Below, piece after piece: positions 43,380-52,326 of a DNA stretch of 64,000 nt. Below the pieces are notes generated by a model. It saw only the letters and a list, made by a program, of their open reading frames with translations. It was not told the DNA's origin and ran no database searches. Within the stretch, counting starts at the first letter, position 1; each line of letters starts with the position of its first letter. A program made the position numbers and the translations under genes. This DNA comes from Bacteroidota bacterium (GTDB lineage Bacteria > Bacteroidota > Bacteroidia > Chitinophagales > Saprospiraceae): positions 1 to 64,000 of the forward strand of contig JASBVF010000047.1 of assembly GCA_030147525.1 (NCBI GenBank), in the 5' to 3' direction.

Positions 43380-45749
43380 TCACCCCAATATCTCCAATTT
43401 CGCAAACTTCAGCATGATCCGTTTTTGCTTATCCACCTCCAAATCCGGGAAGAAAATCGTCGCCATCCGCTTGTCCCTGGCCCCGTCAATGGAGAGTACC
43501 TTGCCCTCGCCGAATTTCAGGTGCAGCACCTTCATGCCCGCCTGAATTTGGTCGGGATTGCTGGGCTTGAACGTCTTCGGATCGGCCCGCAGCACATTCT
43601 GCTGGGCGGCGCCTCGGGGTTTGAAGTTTCCACTGACGCCCGACCTGCCGTTGCTGCTCTCCTGCGGGGTATTCCGGTCGAACCTGCCCATCGGCGGCTT
43701 CGCACTGGTCCCGATGGGCGACGCCGCATCGAGGTGCTCCATGCCGATTTCATCCAGAAACCGGCTCGGTGGGTTGTAACGCTCCTGCCCGAAACGGTAG
43801 CGGCTGGCGGCGTAACTCAGCGTCAGGAATTGCTCCGCACGGGTGATGGCCACGTAAAAAAGGCGGCGCTCCTCGTCCAGCCCTTCGGGCGTGTCCATGC
43901 TCATGAAACTGGGGAAAAGCTGCTCCTCCAACCCCGCCACGAACACACTTTTGAACTCCAGACCTTTCGCTGAGTGCACGGACATGAGCGTGACGTAGTC
44001 GCCGTTCTCGTCCGCATTGTCGAGGTCGGTCATCAGGGCGATATTTTGCAGGTAGGCGGAGAGCGATTTGTCGAAAACCGACGGGCGGGTGGCGGCGTTC
44101 GGGTCCTGGTCTTCAAGGGTTTGCTGCAATTCGTCCACGGTATCATCCTCCACAAAAGTTTTGATACCGTCTAAAAGACCGGTGACGTTGTCGAGGCGGG
44201 CGATGCCTTCCACGGTGGTATCTTTTTTCAACTCGTCCATCAGGCCGGAGTTGCGGGCAATGTATTCGGCCACGGTGTGGGCGTCGCTCGTCTGGGCTTT
44301 TTGGGTGAAATCCTTGATCATTGCCACGAAATTGTCAATCGAATTTCTCGTACGGCCTGGCAAGTCTACGTGCGGCAGGGCATCCCACATGGGTCGTCCC
44401 ATCATTTCGGCAGCGGAACTGATCTTGTCGAGCGTTGTTCCGCCGATGGCCCGTTTCGGGTAGTTGATCACCCGGCGCAGCGCCTCGTCGTCCTGCTGAT
44501 TGATGGCCAGGCGCAGGTAGGCGATCATATCTTTCACCTCCTTTCTCTGGTAAAACGACATACCGCCAAACACACGGTAGGGAATGTTGAAATGCCGCAG
44601 GTATTCCTCGAAAACCCTCGACTGCGAGTTGGTGCGGTAGAGGATAGCGATTTCATGGTTTGAAACATGCCAGCGGTTTTTCTGTTCCACGATCAGGTCG
44701 GCCACCCGTTTACCCTCCTCGCTGTCGGTCATCGCTTTGATGATTTTGATGCGCTGGCCTTCGCCTTTGTCCGAAAAAATCGTCTTCTGGATTTGCCGGC
44801 GATTGTAGGAAATCACCTGGTTGGCCGCCTGCACGATGTGCTCCGTGGAGCGGTAGTTTTGTTCGAGTTTGAAAATGCGGATGCTGTGTTGTTTGAAGTC
44901 ATTTTCAAAATCCAGAATGTTCTGGATCGTGGCACCCCGGAAGGCGTAGATACTCTGCGCATCGTCGCCAACCACGCAGACATTGCGGGGGCTGCCTTCG
45001 TAGTTGATGAATTTTTTGACAATGGAATATTGCAGGTGGTTGGTGTCCTGAAACTCATCCACCAGCAGGTATTTGAATTTCTTGCGGTACTTGTCCGTCA
45101 CCTCCGGGTGGTTTTGAAACAACTCAAACAGCCGGAAGAGCAGATCGTCGAAATCCATTGCCCCGGAGCGCTTGCAGCGGCCCACGTATTTTTCATAAAT
45201 CTGGTGAAAAAACGGCCGTTTCGCCAGTTTGTCCTCCTCCATCAGGTCGGGGCGGTTGACGTAGAGTTTCGGGGTGATGAGGTTGCTTTTGCAGGATGAA
45301 ATGCGGGAGCGGATGTTGTTCACGTTGTACTGCTCCTTGTTCAGGTTCATCTCGTTGATGATGGCCCCGATCACGCTTTTTGTGTCGTCCGTGTCGTAGA
45401 TGGTGAAATTGGAAGGATAGCCGATGTGCTCCGCCTCCACCCTCAAAATCTTCGCAAACAGCGAGTGAAACGTGCCTGCCCACACCCGGTTCGCCCTCGG
45501 CCCGATCACTTTTTCGATGCGTTCCTTCATCTCCCGTGCCGATTTGTTGGTGAAGGTCAGGGCCATGATTTCCCACGGGGCGGCGCCTTTTTCGATCAAA
45601 TGGGCTATGCGGTACGTGAGTACCCGGGTTTTACCGGAACCCGGCCCGGCAATGACGAGTACGGGGCCTTCCGTGGCCATCGCAGCCTGGCGCTGAACGG
45701 GGTTGAGTTGGTCGAGGTAAGAGCTTTTTGCTTCGGTGGTTGCAGACAT
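43380..45749 (-). CDS. UvrD/PcrA-family 3'-5' DNA helicase
   Basis: Superfamily 1 helicase of 789 aa. The ATG at 45749 precedes the family start YLDQLNPVQRQAAMA. Q motif and Walker A (LVIAGPGSGKTRVLTYRI) are at ~20-45, Walker B is VDEFQDTNHLQY, and motif III/IV (VVGDDAQSIYAFRGA) and motif VI (FYVAITRAEQFLTLSYA) follow. The C-terminal ~50 residues form a small Tudor-like domain (GMKVLHLKFGEGKVLSIDGA), as in PcrA. It unwinds DNA in repair and replication restart. Its promoter -7 box is at 45788-45795. Confidence 0.96.
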   Translation of the reverse strand: MSATTEAKSSYLDQLNPVQRQAAMATEGPVLVIAGPGSGKTRVLTYRIAHLIEKGAAPWEIMALTFTNKSAREMKERIEKVIGPRANRVWAGTFHSLFAKILRVEAEHIGYPSNFTIYDTDDTKSVIGAIINEMNLNKEQYNVNNIRSRISSCKSNLITPKLYVNRPDLMEEDKLAKRPFFHQIYEKYVGRCKRSGAMDFDDLLFRLFELFQNHPEVTDKYRKKFKYLLVDEFQDTNHLQYSIVKKFINYEGSPRNVCVVGDDAQSIYAFRGATIQNILDFENDFKQHSIRIFKLEQNYRSTEHIVQAANQVISYNRRQIQKTIFSDKGEGQRIKIIKAMTDSEEGKRVADLIVEQKNRWHVSNHEIAILYRTNSQSRVFEEYLRHFNIPYRVFGGMSFYQRKEVKDMIAYLRLAINQQDDEALRRVINYPKRAIGGTTLDKISSAAEMMGRPMWDALPHVDLPGRTRNSIDNFVAMIKDFTQKAQTSDAHTVAEYIARNSGLMDELKKDTTVEGIARLDNVTGLLDGIKTFVEDDTVDELQQTLEDQDPNAATRPSVFDKSLSAYLQNIALMTDLDNADENGDYVTLMSVHSAKGLEFKSVFVAGLEEQLFPSFMSMDTPEGLDEERRLFYVAITRAEQFLTLSYAASRYRFGQERYNPPSRFLDEIGMEHLDAASPIGTSAKPPMGRFDRNTPQESSNGRSGVSGNFKPRGAAQQNVLRADPKTFKPSNPDQIQAGMKVLHLKFGEGKVLSIDGARDKRMATIFFPDLEVDKQKRIMLKFAKLEILG

Positions 45750-45787
45750 CAATTTTTGTTTTTCAAACTTTAAATTTCGATTGCCTG

Positions 45788-45795
45788 CAAAGGTA
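45788..45795 (-). promoter_or_regulatory. -7 element of the helicase gene
   Basis: Reads TACCTTTG on the minus strand, an exact TAnnTTTG match, 38 bases before the ATG at 45749. The predicted start is near 45784. Confidence 0.5.
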
Positions 45796-45844
45796 AGGGA
45801 AGTGACCTGCAAAAAGTAAATTTCAACCGGCAAGAAAGCCGGGG

Positions 45845-46480
45845 TCAAACTTCTTCAAACTTGATTTTTTTGTAAAGGTCGCCAAGGCGGATGGAGCCTT
45901 CGCCCAGTACAGGAATGAGGTCGTTATCCGCCGAAAATTCACTCAGCAGCCATTTTGTTTCGTTTTGCCGGGTGTGGCTGACGACCAGCTTTTCGGTGCT
46001 TTCAATGAAAAGGATTTGTTGGAGTGCCGGGATTTTGCGGTAGTTGCGGAATTTGCGGCCGAGGTCATGGTCTTTCGTAGAAGCGGACAAAACTTCCACC
46101 AGCAAGATGGGGTTTGCCACGGCAGTTATTTCGCCACGGAGGACTACTCGCTCTGACTTCCCTTTGACGACGGCGCAGTCAGCGTTGTAATATTTGTATT
46201 TAAAACCGGGAATGTGGAGAGCGAGATTATTGCCGTAGACGTTGAACAGGTCCTCATTCAAAAGAGCCAACAACAATGCCCCGATTTTCAGCATCAGTTT
46301 TTCGTGGAGTTCAGTAGCGTATCCCATAAATGAAATAATTTCGCCTTCATCATATTCGATGCGGTACTCACATTCTTCAAGCATATTGACAAACTCATCC
46401 CAAGTGGCAGGAATACGAAGCTCTTCGCCAAGCTCGAGTCGCTCCTTCAAAGTCACCGGCATTTTCGCAACTACTTCCAT
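45845..46480 (-). CDS. Uma2-family (DUF820) putative nuclease
   Basis: Protein of 211 aa of the PD-(D/E)XK-fold Uma2 family. I prefer the ATG at 46480 over an in-frame TTG at 46498, because a -7 box (TATTTTTG on the minus strand, 46496-46503) covers the TTG. Family motifs: ATWDEFVNMLEECEYRIEYDEGEIISF, YKYYNADCAVVKG (PD-like Asp), and ANPILLVEVLSASTKDHDLGRKFRNYRKIPALQQILFI (E-x-L-S-x-S-T). These proteins are abundant in cyanobacteria and Bacteroidota; their substrate is unknown. Confidence 0.88.
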   Translation of the reverse strand: MEVVAKMPVTLKERLELGEELRIPATWDEFVNMLEECEYRIEYDEGEIISFMGYATELHEKLMLKIGALLLALLNEDLFNVYGNNLALHIPGFKYKYYNADCAVVKGKSERVVLRGEITAVANPILLVEVLSASTKDHDLGRKFRNYRKIPALQQILFIESTEKLVVSHTRQNETKWLLSEFSADNDLIPVLGEGSIRLGDLYKKIKFEEV

Positions 46481-46567
46481 CGTCAATTTTTTTTTCAAAA
46501 ATAAGGCATTTCATCTAAAATGAAAATCGCCGTACGTAACGGGTTGACTTAGAATTTACCAGTAAGC

Positions 46568-47353
46568 TCAAAACAAAAACTCTTCCCTCACCCCATACTT
46601 TTCCCGCAGCCAATCCACCCAGGTCAGGCATTCCATCGAATTTTCCGGGGTCGTTAAACCGCCGGCTGCCAGGGCTTTGGTGGTTGCGTTCAGCGGCGGC
46701 AGGTTGACGATCCATTTGCTTTTTCGCCGGGCGTCGAGCCAGGTACTCGCCATTTCACCGAGGGTCAAAACCTCAGGGCCGCCCATTTCCACGATGGCGT
46801 TGAGCGGAGCGCCTTTCGATAACTGGAGCAGTTTCCAGGCAACCGCCCGGGTTTCTACCGGCTGTACCAACGCTTTTTTGGGTAAAACGCCAACCGGGAA
46901 ACGCAGGAACCTTCCCAGCATAAAATCCACAAATTCATGGAATTGCGTAGCTCTCAAGATCGAGTACGGCACGCCGGAACGGATGATTTCCTGCTCAGCG
47001 GCCAGTTTGATTTTATAATATTTCAGCGGCACCCGGTCAATCCCGACGATGGAAATGTAGATGAAATGCGAAACGCCGTGGCTTGCTGCTGCGTCCAGCA
47101 GTCGCTTCGTTCCTTCCACGTCCGCTTTTGGGTTCGGGTTTTGAGTTGCGGAGGCCAGGTGAAAAATGATTCGCTTTCCGGCAACGGCTTCAGCCAGACC
47201 TTCTCCCGTCGTCAGGTCGAGCCGGGTCCAGTCTGCGCCGCCAAGCGGTTTCTTACGGCTGGCAATTTGATGGGGCACCAAACCTTCCTCTAAAATGCCG
47301 GAAAGGGACCGTCCCAGCAGCCCCGTTCCGCCGGTGATCAACATGCTGCTCAT
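46568..47353 (-). CDS. NmrA/SDR-family NAD(P)-binding protein
   Basis: Protein of 261 aa; the ATG at 47353 is preferred, with 47344 also possible. The N-terminal nucleotide motif is MLITGGTGLLGRSLSGIL. DLTTGEGLAEAVAGKRIIFHLASAT follows, then a Y-x-x-x-K-like YYKIKLAAEQEIIRSGVPYSILRATQF, typical of atypical (NmrA-like, SDR_a5) members. It may be a redox sensor or an epimerase-like enzyme. It is encoded right after the AhpD-like gene (13-base gap), so co-transcription is likely. Confidence 0.85.
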   Translation of the reverse strand: MSSMLITGGTGLLGRSLSGILEEGLVPHQIASRKKPLGGADWTRLDLTTGEGLAEAVAGKRIIFHLASATQNPNPKADVEGTKRLLDAAASHGVSHFIYISIVGIDRVPLKYYKIKLAAEQEIIRSGVPYSILRATQFHEFVDFMLGRFLRFPVGVLPKKALVQPVETRAVAWKLLQLSKGAPLNAIVEMGGPEVLTLGEMASTWLDARRKSKWIVNLPPLNATTKALAAGGLTTPENSMECLTWVDWLREKYGVREEFLF

Positions 47354-47366
47354 CGCTATCCAGAAA

Positions 47367-47711
47367 TTAGCTTTGCTGTTCCAACTCCTCCCAATACTCC
47401 ACCGCCCGCCGGGTGTGCGGAATGCAAATCGAGCCGCCCACGAGGTTGGCGATGGCGAATACTTCAAATACCTCGTTCCGGGTCACACCCAACTCGTGGC
47501 AGGTGCCGAGGTGGTAGCGGATGCAGTCGTCGCAACGCAGCACCATCGAGGCGATGAGGCCGAGAAGTTCCTTGGTTTTTTTATCGAGGGCGCCGTCTTC
47601 GTAGGCGTTTTTATCCAAAGCAAAAAAGCGGTTGAGAGCCTTGTTGTTTTGGGCGAAAATCTTTTCGTTCATCTTGGAACGGTAGTCGTTGAAGTCCTGT
47701 ACTAAACTCAT
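47367..47711 (-). CDS. Carboxymuconolactone decarboxylase / AhpD-like protein
   Basis: Protein of 114 aa of the CMD/AhpD fold. The central active-site-like motif is RCDDCIRYHLGTCHELGV (C-x-x-C...H, residues ~61-78), then a helix EVFEVFAIANLVGGSICIPHTRRAVEYWEELE. AhpD-like members reduce peroxiredoxins or act as gamma-carboxymuconolactone decarboxylases; the C-x-x-C favours the redox role. Confidence 0.85.
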   Translation of the reverse strand: MSLVQDFNDYRSKMNEKIFAQNNKALNRFFALDKNAYEDGALDKKTKELLGLIASMVLRCDDCIRYHLGTCHELGVTRNEVFEVFAIANLVGGSICIPHTRRAVEYWEELEQQS

Positions 47712-47791
47712 TTTGGTAGATTAGTGAATTTGTAAATTGATAAATCAGGCGGCAAATGTAAATGATCGGGTCTTTTCAGGGAAACCGGAAT

Positions 47792-48439
47792 TTATTCCCA
47801 CAAAGAGGTAATCGGAAACCGCTTCACCAACTCCGCCGAATCCGCCGCCGTCTCCACGAATTGCCCGTTTTGCCAAAGCAAAAGCACAGCGTGCTCTGCT
47901 GTCATGTCCTTTGGTTCATCGCCGCTGACGTCGAGCCAATGCTCGATCTCCCGGCGGATGAGGTCTTTTTTTCCATCGCCGTCGTAGTCGGTGAGCCAGG
48001 TGCCGGTGAGGATCTGGCCGCCGTCGCCGCCGTAAAATTCAGCGACAGTTTCCCGTTCGGTGAACGTCTGCGTTTTTTGATCAAACAAAAAAAGCGACTG
48101 GTGTTTGTACCAGTTTTGGCGCATGTCGACGAGGTAGGCCTCGATGCTGTCTGTGAGCGGGAAGCGGTAGCGGCCCAAGACGATGAGTTCGCCAGAGTTA
48201 TCTAGGTAGTCGATGCCGTTCATCAGTCGGGTCTCCATCTGACTGAAAAACAGCGAGTTGGGGATGGTGTCGCCGCCCACCATTTCATCATCGTTCGTTA
48301 CTTCGAAACGCAGTAGGTCGGTTGGTGGCATTTTTTGAAAATACTTCTCCAAAACCGGGGCTTCCTGTTTCGGCTGCTGCTGGCAGGCAACGACCGATAA
48401 CAACAGCAGCAACAGGAAAAATTTGAATGAATCTTGCAT
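47792..48439 (-). CDS. Hypothetical lipoprotein with FG-GAP-like motif
   Basis: Lipoprotein of 215 aa (MQDSFKFFLLLLLLSVVAC). No family recognised. The segment TWLTDYDGDGKKDLIRREIE resembles a single calcium-binding FG-GAP/VCBS unit, and the protein is otherwise rich in acidic and aromatic residues. Probable envelope protein of unknown function. Confidence 0.7.
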   Translation of the reverse strand: MQDSFKFFLLLLLLSVVACQQQPKQEAPVLEKYFQKMPPTDLLRFEVTNDDEMVGGDTIPNSLFFSQMETRLMNGIDYLDNSGELIVLGRYRFPLTDSIEAYLVDMRQNWYKHQSLFLFDQKTQTFTERETVAEFYGGDGGQILTGTWLTDYDGDGKKDLIRREIEHWLDVSGDEPKDMTAEHAVLLLWQNGQFVETAADSAELVKRFPITSLWE

Positions 48440-48477
48440 CGCAGAATGTTTTTTTATGAAAAATTTCGAGTTTGAAT

Positions 48478-49689
48478 TCAGGCTATTTTATGCAGGGTTT
48501 CCAGCACCGTTTTTATCTCCTCTGCTGTGGTGTAGATCGAAATCCCCATGCGGGTCACCCCGCCTTTTTCCAGCAAACCCAACACTTCCGTCGCCCGAAT
48601 GGCGTAAAAATGGCCGTCCCAGGCGAAGATGTTTTCCTTCGCTAATGTCTGGCAGACCTGCTCCGCCGTTTTGTTTTTCATCGTAAAACTAACGGTCGGT
48701 GCACGCAGCGGCTCGTCGGCGGGCGGACCGTAGATCGTCAGGCCGGGCACTTTTTTTAATCCTTCAAAAAGCGAAAGAAAACGCTCCCGCTCCCGCTTCC
48801 GGATGGCCTGCATGGCGCTCACCAGTTTCTCCCGCAGGGTTTTACCCTGACCAAAAGTGGCGATAAAATCCACGGCAGCGCCCACGCCGGCAATGGCTGC
48901 ATGGTTCAGCGTGCCGGTTTCGATGCTGTACGGGGCGTGTTGCTGCGTCGTGCGGAGGCGGTCGGTGGGCAGGCGGTCGAGCAGGCCCTCCCGTGCGTAG
49001 AGGATGCCGACGTGTGGGCCGTAAAATTTGTAAGCCGAGCAAAGCAGAAAGTCGCAGCCGATGGCCTGCACGTCGAGCGGCAGGTGCGGGGCGAAATGCA
49101 CGGCATCGAGCAGCAGCCAGGCGCCCGCTTCGTAGGTCAGGCGGCGCACGAGCGCCACGTCGTTCACCGTTCCGAAAATATTGGCGGCGTAACCCATCGC
49201 CACGAGGCGGGTGCGTTCCGTGATTTTATTTTTAAAATCTTCGTAATCCAGCGTGCCGTCCGGCAGCAGTTTCACTTCCCGCACGACGATTCCTTTGCTT
49301 CGCAATGCCAGCCAGGGACCCCGATTCGATTCGTGGTCGAGTTGGGTGATCAAAATTTCATCGCCCGGCTGCAGCACCCGCTCGATGGCACGGCTGAGGG
49401 AGAAGTTGAGCGTGGTCATGTTATTCCCGAAAGAAATTGTGTGTGGCCCTTCGGCGCCGAGGAAGTCGGCCATTTTTTCCCGAACGCCGTCCATCATCGC
49501 ATCCGTTTCATGGGTGGTGAGGAACTGGCCGTGGGTGTTGGCGTTGGAGGTTTCGTAGTACCGGCTGATGGCTGTGATGACCTGCCGGGGCACCTGCGTG
49601 CCTGCAGGACCATCGAGGTAGATCAATGGTTTGCCGTTGTGCTGGCGCTGTAGGGAAGGGAAGTGGGAGCGGATGGTCGCGTCGTTCAT
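48478..49689 (-). CDS. Class V aminotransferase, cysteine desulfurase-like
   Basis: PLP-dependent enzyme of 403 aa. Motifs: IYLDGPAGTQVPRQVITAI at the N terminus, YETSNANTHGQFLTTHETD, LDAVHFAPHLPLDVQAIGCDFLLCSAYKFYGPHVGILYAR (PLP-binding Lys in SAYKFYG), and the C-terminal RMGISIYTTAEEIKTVLETLHK. This fits the cysteine desulfurase-like protein family (related to kynureninase and CsdA/SufS). Sulfur transfer is possible but not shown, because no SufU/SufE gene is adjacent. Confidence 0.85.
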   Translation of the reverse strand: MNDATIRSHFPSLQRQHNGKPLIYLDGPAGTQVPRQVITAISRYYETSNANTHGQFLTTHETDAMMDGVREKMADFLGAEGPHTISFGNNMTTLNFSLSRAIERVLQPGDEILITQLDHESNRGPWLALRSKGIVVREVKLLPDGTLDYEDFKNKITERTRLVAMGYAANIFGTVNDVALVRRLTYEAGAWLLLDAVHFAPHLPLDVQAIGCDFLLCSAYKFYGPHVGILYAREGLLDRLPTDRLRTTQQHAPYSIETGTLNHAAIAGVGAAVDFIATFGQGKTLREKLVSAMQAIRKRERERFLSLFEGLKKVPGLTIYGPPADEPLRAPTVSFTMKNKTAEQVCQTLAKENIFAWDGHFYAIRATEVLGLLEKGGVTRMGISIYTTAEEIKTVLETLHKIA

Positions 49690-49827
49690 GATGTTTGGTT
49701 TTGAAATGAGGGGGAAAGATAGGGAGAGTTGGGAAAATCATGTTACCCGAAGCCGGGCTATTCGAGGGCTTGCTCAACTTGCGTGACTCAGATTTCAGGG
49801 CAGACGCTTTGCACTTTCGAAATTTAT

Positions 49828-49863
49828 AAAAAAACGGTGCATAGAAATTCATCCCATGCACCG
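49828..49863 (-). terminator. Rho-independent terminator of the lipoprotein gene 49886-50524
   Basis: CGGTGCAT (49835-49842) and ATGCACCG (49856-49863) are perfect reverse complements. On the minus strand they are followed by seven T residues (49834-49828). It lies 22 bases past the stop codon. A second small palindrome (49864-49884) abuts it. Confidence 0.85.
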
Positions 49864-49885
49864 CCCGGCAATCAATTGCCCGGGT

Positions 49886-50524
49886 TTAATTTCCTCCCTC
49901 GCAATCCTGTTTGAATTTGCACTTGTCCTCTTTTTTGTCGCTTGTAGCGCCGTAATAGGTCACGAGATAGGCCCATTTGTCGCACTCGCCCTTTCCGTAG
50001 TAGATGACGTAGGCGAAATCGGTGTTGATTTTCACATATTTCACCACACCGGAAACGATGCAGTCGCCACAGTCGGCACTGGTCACAATGGGTTCGACGA
50101 TGTGCTCTTCCCAAACGGCAGGGTCGGAGACTTTGGAGCCGTCCCAATCGCAGATTTTAAGTTCGTCAGTGCCGTCTGCGCAGGCTTTTTTTGCTTCGGC
50201 CATTTCCTCTGCATTGTGAATGACTTTCACGCCGTCAAACTTCGGGGAGGTGATTTCAACCGGATACTGCAGCACGGGGTCGGCTTTTACGTCAGGATGT
50301 GCCTCGTACCAGGCTTTGATGGCTGCCCAGTCGTCCGCATGATTCATCGTGATGGCTGAGCCGTCGGGCATGGTGTAGGTTACCGGATACACCAGTTTGA
50401 AGCAACCGTCCTTGTCGCTGTCTTTAATTTCCAGCTTGTCTGATTCCTTCAGGGTGTCGCCTTTTTCGCAGGAGGAAAAAGTGAACAGGGCCAACATCGC
50501 CAACGTGAGAATTGAAAATTTCAT
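49886..50524 (-). CDS. Hypothetical cysteine-rich lipoprotein
   Basis: Lipoprotein of 212 aa (MKFSILTLAMLALFTFSSC). No family recognised. The mature part holds seven further cysteines and segments PVTYTMPDGSAITMNHADDW, EEMAEAKKACADGTDELKICDW, and ADCGDCIVSGVVKYVKI. The odd position TIVE-HIVEP-type stretches are typical of Bacteroidota surface-exposed proteins. A strong terminator follows. Confidence 0.72.
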   Translation of the reverse strand: MKFSILTLAMLALFTFSSCEKGDTLKESDKLEIKDSDKDGCFKLVYPVTYTMPDGSAITMNHADDWAAIKAWYEAHPDVKADPVLQYPVEITSPKFDGVKVIHNAEEMAEAKKACADGTDELKICDWDGSKVSDPAVWEEHIVEPIVTSADCGDCIVSGVVKYVKINTDFAYVIYYGKGECDKWAYLVTYYGATSDKKEDKCKFKQDCEGGN

Positions 50525-50982
50525 GAATTCTGTTTTTTAGGTGATAAAATTAAAACCTATAGCTCAATCTTAGGCTAATGGAGCTGCCTATCTTTCTGGA
50601 TTTTGAAAATTTGCCGGATTTTTGATCAAAACCGAGTCGTCAGTCATGCTTTAAGTTAACGTTCTAAAAAGTCATGTACAAAGAGTCGGGGAAAGGTTGC
50701 CCGGGTGGACTGTTTTTTTTTGCGGGTTAGTTTACGCTTAAAAGGATATTAAGCTCGTAAAATTCCTGATTGATTCGTTTTATTTGCAAGCCTAAACCAG
50801 CTTTTCAGTTCTTACACAGGATAGAATTGATTTTTGTTTTTAAGAGAAATAAACTATTTGCCTGCTGTTTGCCTGAATGGGCTGTTTCCCTTGGATTTGT
50901 AAGTTTAAACGCAGCACGATTGAAGCACAAAAACTACCCGGTATATAAATTATTCAATCAGTTTTCACGAACCCGAACTGTA

Positions 50983-51957
50983 TTGAATGCGCTAAGGTTT
51001 TGCCTTTGTCTGTGTTTATCATATCCCACCCTTCGAGCCCAGCCTGCCGGTTCCACAGATTTGTCCACTCAGCAAGCCATGCAGGAACGGCTGGCCCAAG
51101 CCAGCCGGCTGATGATTGCGAAGCAAAGCAACAAGGCCATAGACATTACGAACCCCATTCTGAAAAAACTGAAAGCAGATGGAACTTACAACTCGCCGTT
51201 CGGCCTCCGGGCCAGGCTGATACACGGCTCGGCGCTGATTCATGCGGATACGAGCGAGGCATCCTACGATTTTTTGTGGGAATTGAAAGACGACAGCAGG
51301 GCTGCGAAACAATGGACTGTTTTTGCTGAAACCTGCAGGGTCATCGCCAGCGTACTGGAATATGCAGAACGTAAGGAACAAAGCCTGAGCAACCTCAATG
51401 AAGCACGGGCAGTCATCCGGCAACACGACCTGGATTCCATTTATCCCCATTTTGCCGTTCGCATTTCATCCTGGCACAGGGTGTTTGGCAGCCGGGACTC
51501 CTCCATTTATTTTGCCGAAGAAGCCATCCGAACAGCACACCGTTTAGGCAATAAATTTGAAGAAGCCGAAGGGTATCTGCTCCTGGGCCTGAATGCCAAA
51601 GGGACAAATAGTGAAGAAGCGATTTTCAATAAATTTTCCTCCCAATTCGAATCGCTAGCGGCCAGCCGGCAGGTTGCGTTTTCTTATGAAACAACCATCG
51701 GAAATGAAGTGTCTGCAAATATTGACCGGGAAAAATGCCGTCAGGTTCTGCACAACCTGTTGTCCAACGCATTTAAAAACACCCCTGCCGGCGGCCGGGT
51801 GAATGCCAGTCTTGCCCTCTCAGACGACAATATGCTCACGCTGAAAGTATCCGATAGAATCAGCGCACCTGCCAATGATCCAAATGATAGTCGTGACAAA
51901 GCGCCGGAAAGGAATACTGCTTTTCCGGGCTTTGCTAAACCACTGATTTTTTTTTGA
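50983..51957 (+). pseudogene. Decayed TPR-histidine kinase remnant
   Basis: Open frame of 324 aa if read from a TTG at 50983, which gives a good signal peptide (LNALRFCLCLCLSYPTLRAQ); no ATG occurs before 51079. Residues ~30-200 are TPR-like helices as in Bacteroidota sensor kinases. At ~205 the frame jumps without a stop into the HATPase_c region: FESLAASRQVAFSYET and the N box HNLLSNAFKNTPAGG. The dimerisation domain with its phosphoacceptor His is missing. The G1 box DTGxGI is replaced by DRISAP and the G2 box is lost, after which the frame soon ends. It cannot work as a kinase. Called a pseudogene, although the ~1-kb frame is intact. Confidence 0.6.
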
Positions 51958-52326
51958 CTTTAACTACTAATAAAATGAAAAACATGATCCATTCCCTTCC
52001 CCTCCGGCCCTGCCGGAAGGCAAGAATTCCACCACTTCACATCCAGAGGAGTAACATGGATGAAAGTGCAGGCCGGTATTTTTATTATTAGTTTAAAGTC
52101 AATAGCCGGTCTGTCTTTTACCTGCTTTACTAATTACAGCATCACAATTTTGACGCACTGCGGTGCATTGGGTTGTGTATTCCCGGACGAGGGGCTTGAT
52201 GTGCCAAAATCTTAGGGGCATAGCGTATGTCCGGTCTGACGCCACAGTTAAACCTGAAACGAATTTATCCAACCGTGAAAAGCTTGAGTCCGCTTCAGGT
52301 TTTCACTTCACTTTCAAATTTCTATC
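51958..52326. other. Intergenic region upstream of the tail-collar pair
   Basis: I see no convincing gene. A weak hairpin (GTGAAAA at 52275-52281, TTTTCAC at 52300-52306) lies just upstream of the first tail-collar gene. No exact TAnnTTTG promoter is seen near 52327. Confidence 0.4.

Noticed and set aside
50770-50982. N-terminal extension of the kinase remnant from a TTG at 50770
   Set aside because: The 71 extra residues look non-coding and hide the good signal peptide that starts at the TTG at 50983.
51975-52091. 38-codon open frame starting Met-Lys-Asn-Met after the kinase remnant
   Set aside because: No leader-peptide pattern, no partner enzyme nearby and an ordinary composition; not enough to call a peptide gene.
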